Assembly (NCBI GenBank): GCA_019420405.1
Contig: JAHZHF010000164.1
Location: 1 to 6,886 of the forward strand
Source of the DNA: Clostridiales bacterium
GTDB lineage: Bacteria > Bacillota > Clostridia > Lachnospirales > Lachnospiraceae
DNA length: 6,886 nt
Reading direction: 5' to 3'
Position numbers and translations under genes: made by a program. Positions 6,645-6,886 of the stretch are shown here, piece after piece (position 1 is the stretch's first letter; the number at the start of each line of letters is the position of its first letter). A model generated the notes under the pieces. The model saw nothing but the letters and a program-made list of their open reading frames with translations, did no database searches and was not told the DNA's origin.

Positions 6645-6761
6645 TACAGCTATTTAGTGCACTAACATTTCCTGTTAAATACGGCCAGAAGCGGGAGGGA
6701 TGTTTGGGAAATCGTATTCTGATGAAGGGAACAGGCGTTACATGCTTCGTTCCGGAATCTG
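6645..6761. other. intergenic stretch after the acyltransferase gene
   Basis: I see no supported gene, promoter or terminator in this 117-nt stretch. It runs from the acyltransferase stop into the long palindrome. One frame stays open across it (to 6793), but it begins inside the acyltransferase gene and has no ribosome site. Confidence 0.5.
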
Positions 6762-6882
6762 GGAAGAATCTAAGAATCCGAAGAGTTGTTTAATGGCAAA
6801 GCGGTGCGCAGGGCAACTCGCTTTCGCTCAGACAATCCCTGCGCGCCGCTTAACAACACCTCTTCGCCTTCTAAGATCTTCC
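6762..6882. repeat. long imperfect palindrome / hairpin at the operon's 3' side
   Basis: The two arms (6762-6813 and 6837-6882) pair in blocks around a 23-nt loop. From the inside out: GCGCAGGG (6806-6813) with CCCTGCGC (6837-6844), a T-G wobble (6805/6845), AAGCGG (6799-6804) with CCGCTT (6846-6851), TTGTT (6786-6790) with AACAA (6852-6856), CGAAGAG (6779-6785) with CTCTTCG (6860-6866), AGAA with TTCT, TCT with AGA, and GGAAGA (6762-6767) with TCTTCC (6877-6882). An 8-nt bulge (6791-6798) sits on the left arm. The loop holds the mirror-symmetric CTCGCTTTCGCTC. No T-tract follows, so it is not a classic terminator, though it could stop or protect the 3' end of the upstream mRNA. It resembles dispersed palindromic repeat units. 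Confidence 0.8.
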
Positions 6883-6886
6883 AGCA

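Noticed and set aside
6530..6793. 87-codon plus-strand open frame
   Set aside because: Its first ~115 nt lie inside the acyltransferase gene in another frame and the rest runs into the palindrome; no ribosome site, no domain.

Overview
The window looks like a chromosomal segment from a low-to-mid-GC Clostridia-type Firmicute, most likely a Lachnospiraceae gut commensal. This rests on the protein style: a Tn916-type integrase, a ClpB and a DinB of clostridial flavour, strong AGGAGG ribosome sites, and an AAA_4-type ATP-binding protein with a heptad tract. The species assignment is an inference.

The left part (about 1-1375) is accessory and eroded. It opens with the 3' end of a Schlafen/AlbA_2-AAA_4-type ATP-binding regulator. 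This carries six perfect-length 21-bp tandem repeats, each coding a KVPDxxG-like heptad, followed by a C-terminal helix-turn-helix. Its TAA overlaps the ATG of a decayed Tn916-family tyrosine recombinase by one base. The recombinase keeps its arm-type N-terminal part and its catalytic C-terminal part, but the middle (core-binding domain and first catalytic Arg) is missing and the two halves are in different frames. Its first ~35 codons do not look like integrase and lie over a degenerate ~23-nt tandem repeat.

Positions 1376-1710 are intergenic. They hold an imperfect inverted repeat, a 12-bp palindrome, a pair of TGGTGTA direct repeats and a long-looped hairpin. A well-formed sigma-A promoter follows, overlapped by a half-degenerate CIRCE (HrcA operator)-like element.

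The right part (1711-6644) is a co-directional stress/repair cluster: clpB (disaggregase, complete and with all key motifs), then dinB (Y-family polymerase) after a 30-nt gap, then a membrane acyltransferase_3 gene overlapping dinB by 4 nt (ATGA). They are probably one transcription unit driven by the clpB promoter, so heat or protein damage may also raise dinB expression; that link is inferred. The window ends in a ~121-bp imperfect palindrome (6762-6882) able to fold into one very long hairpin, probably a dispersed palindromic repeat and/or the 3' boundary of the operon.

I did not find a convincing complete new biological system. The best leads are the terminal palindrome, the heptad tract and the CIRCE-like site on clpB.
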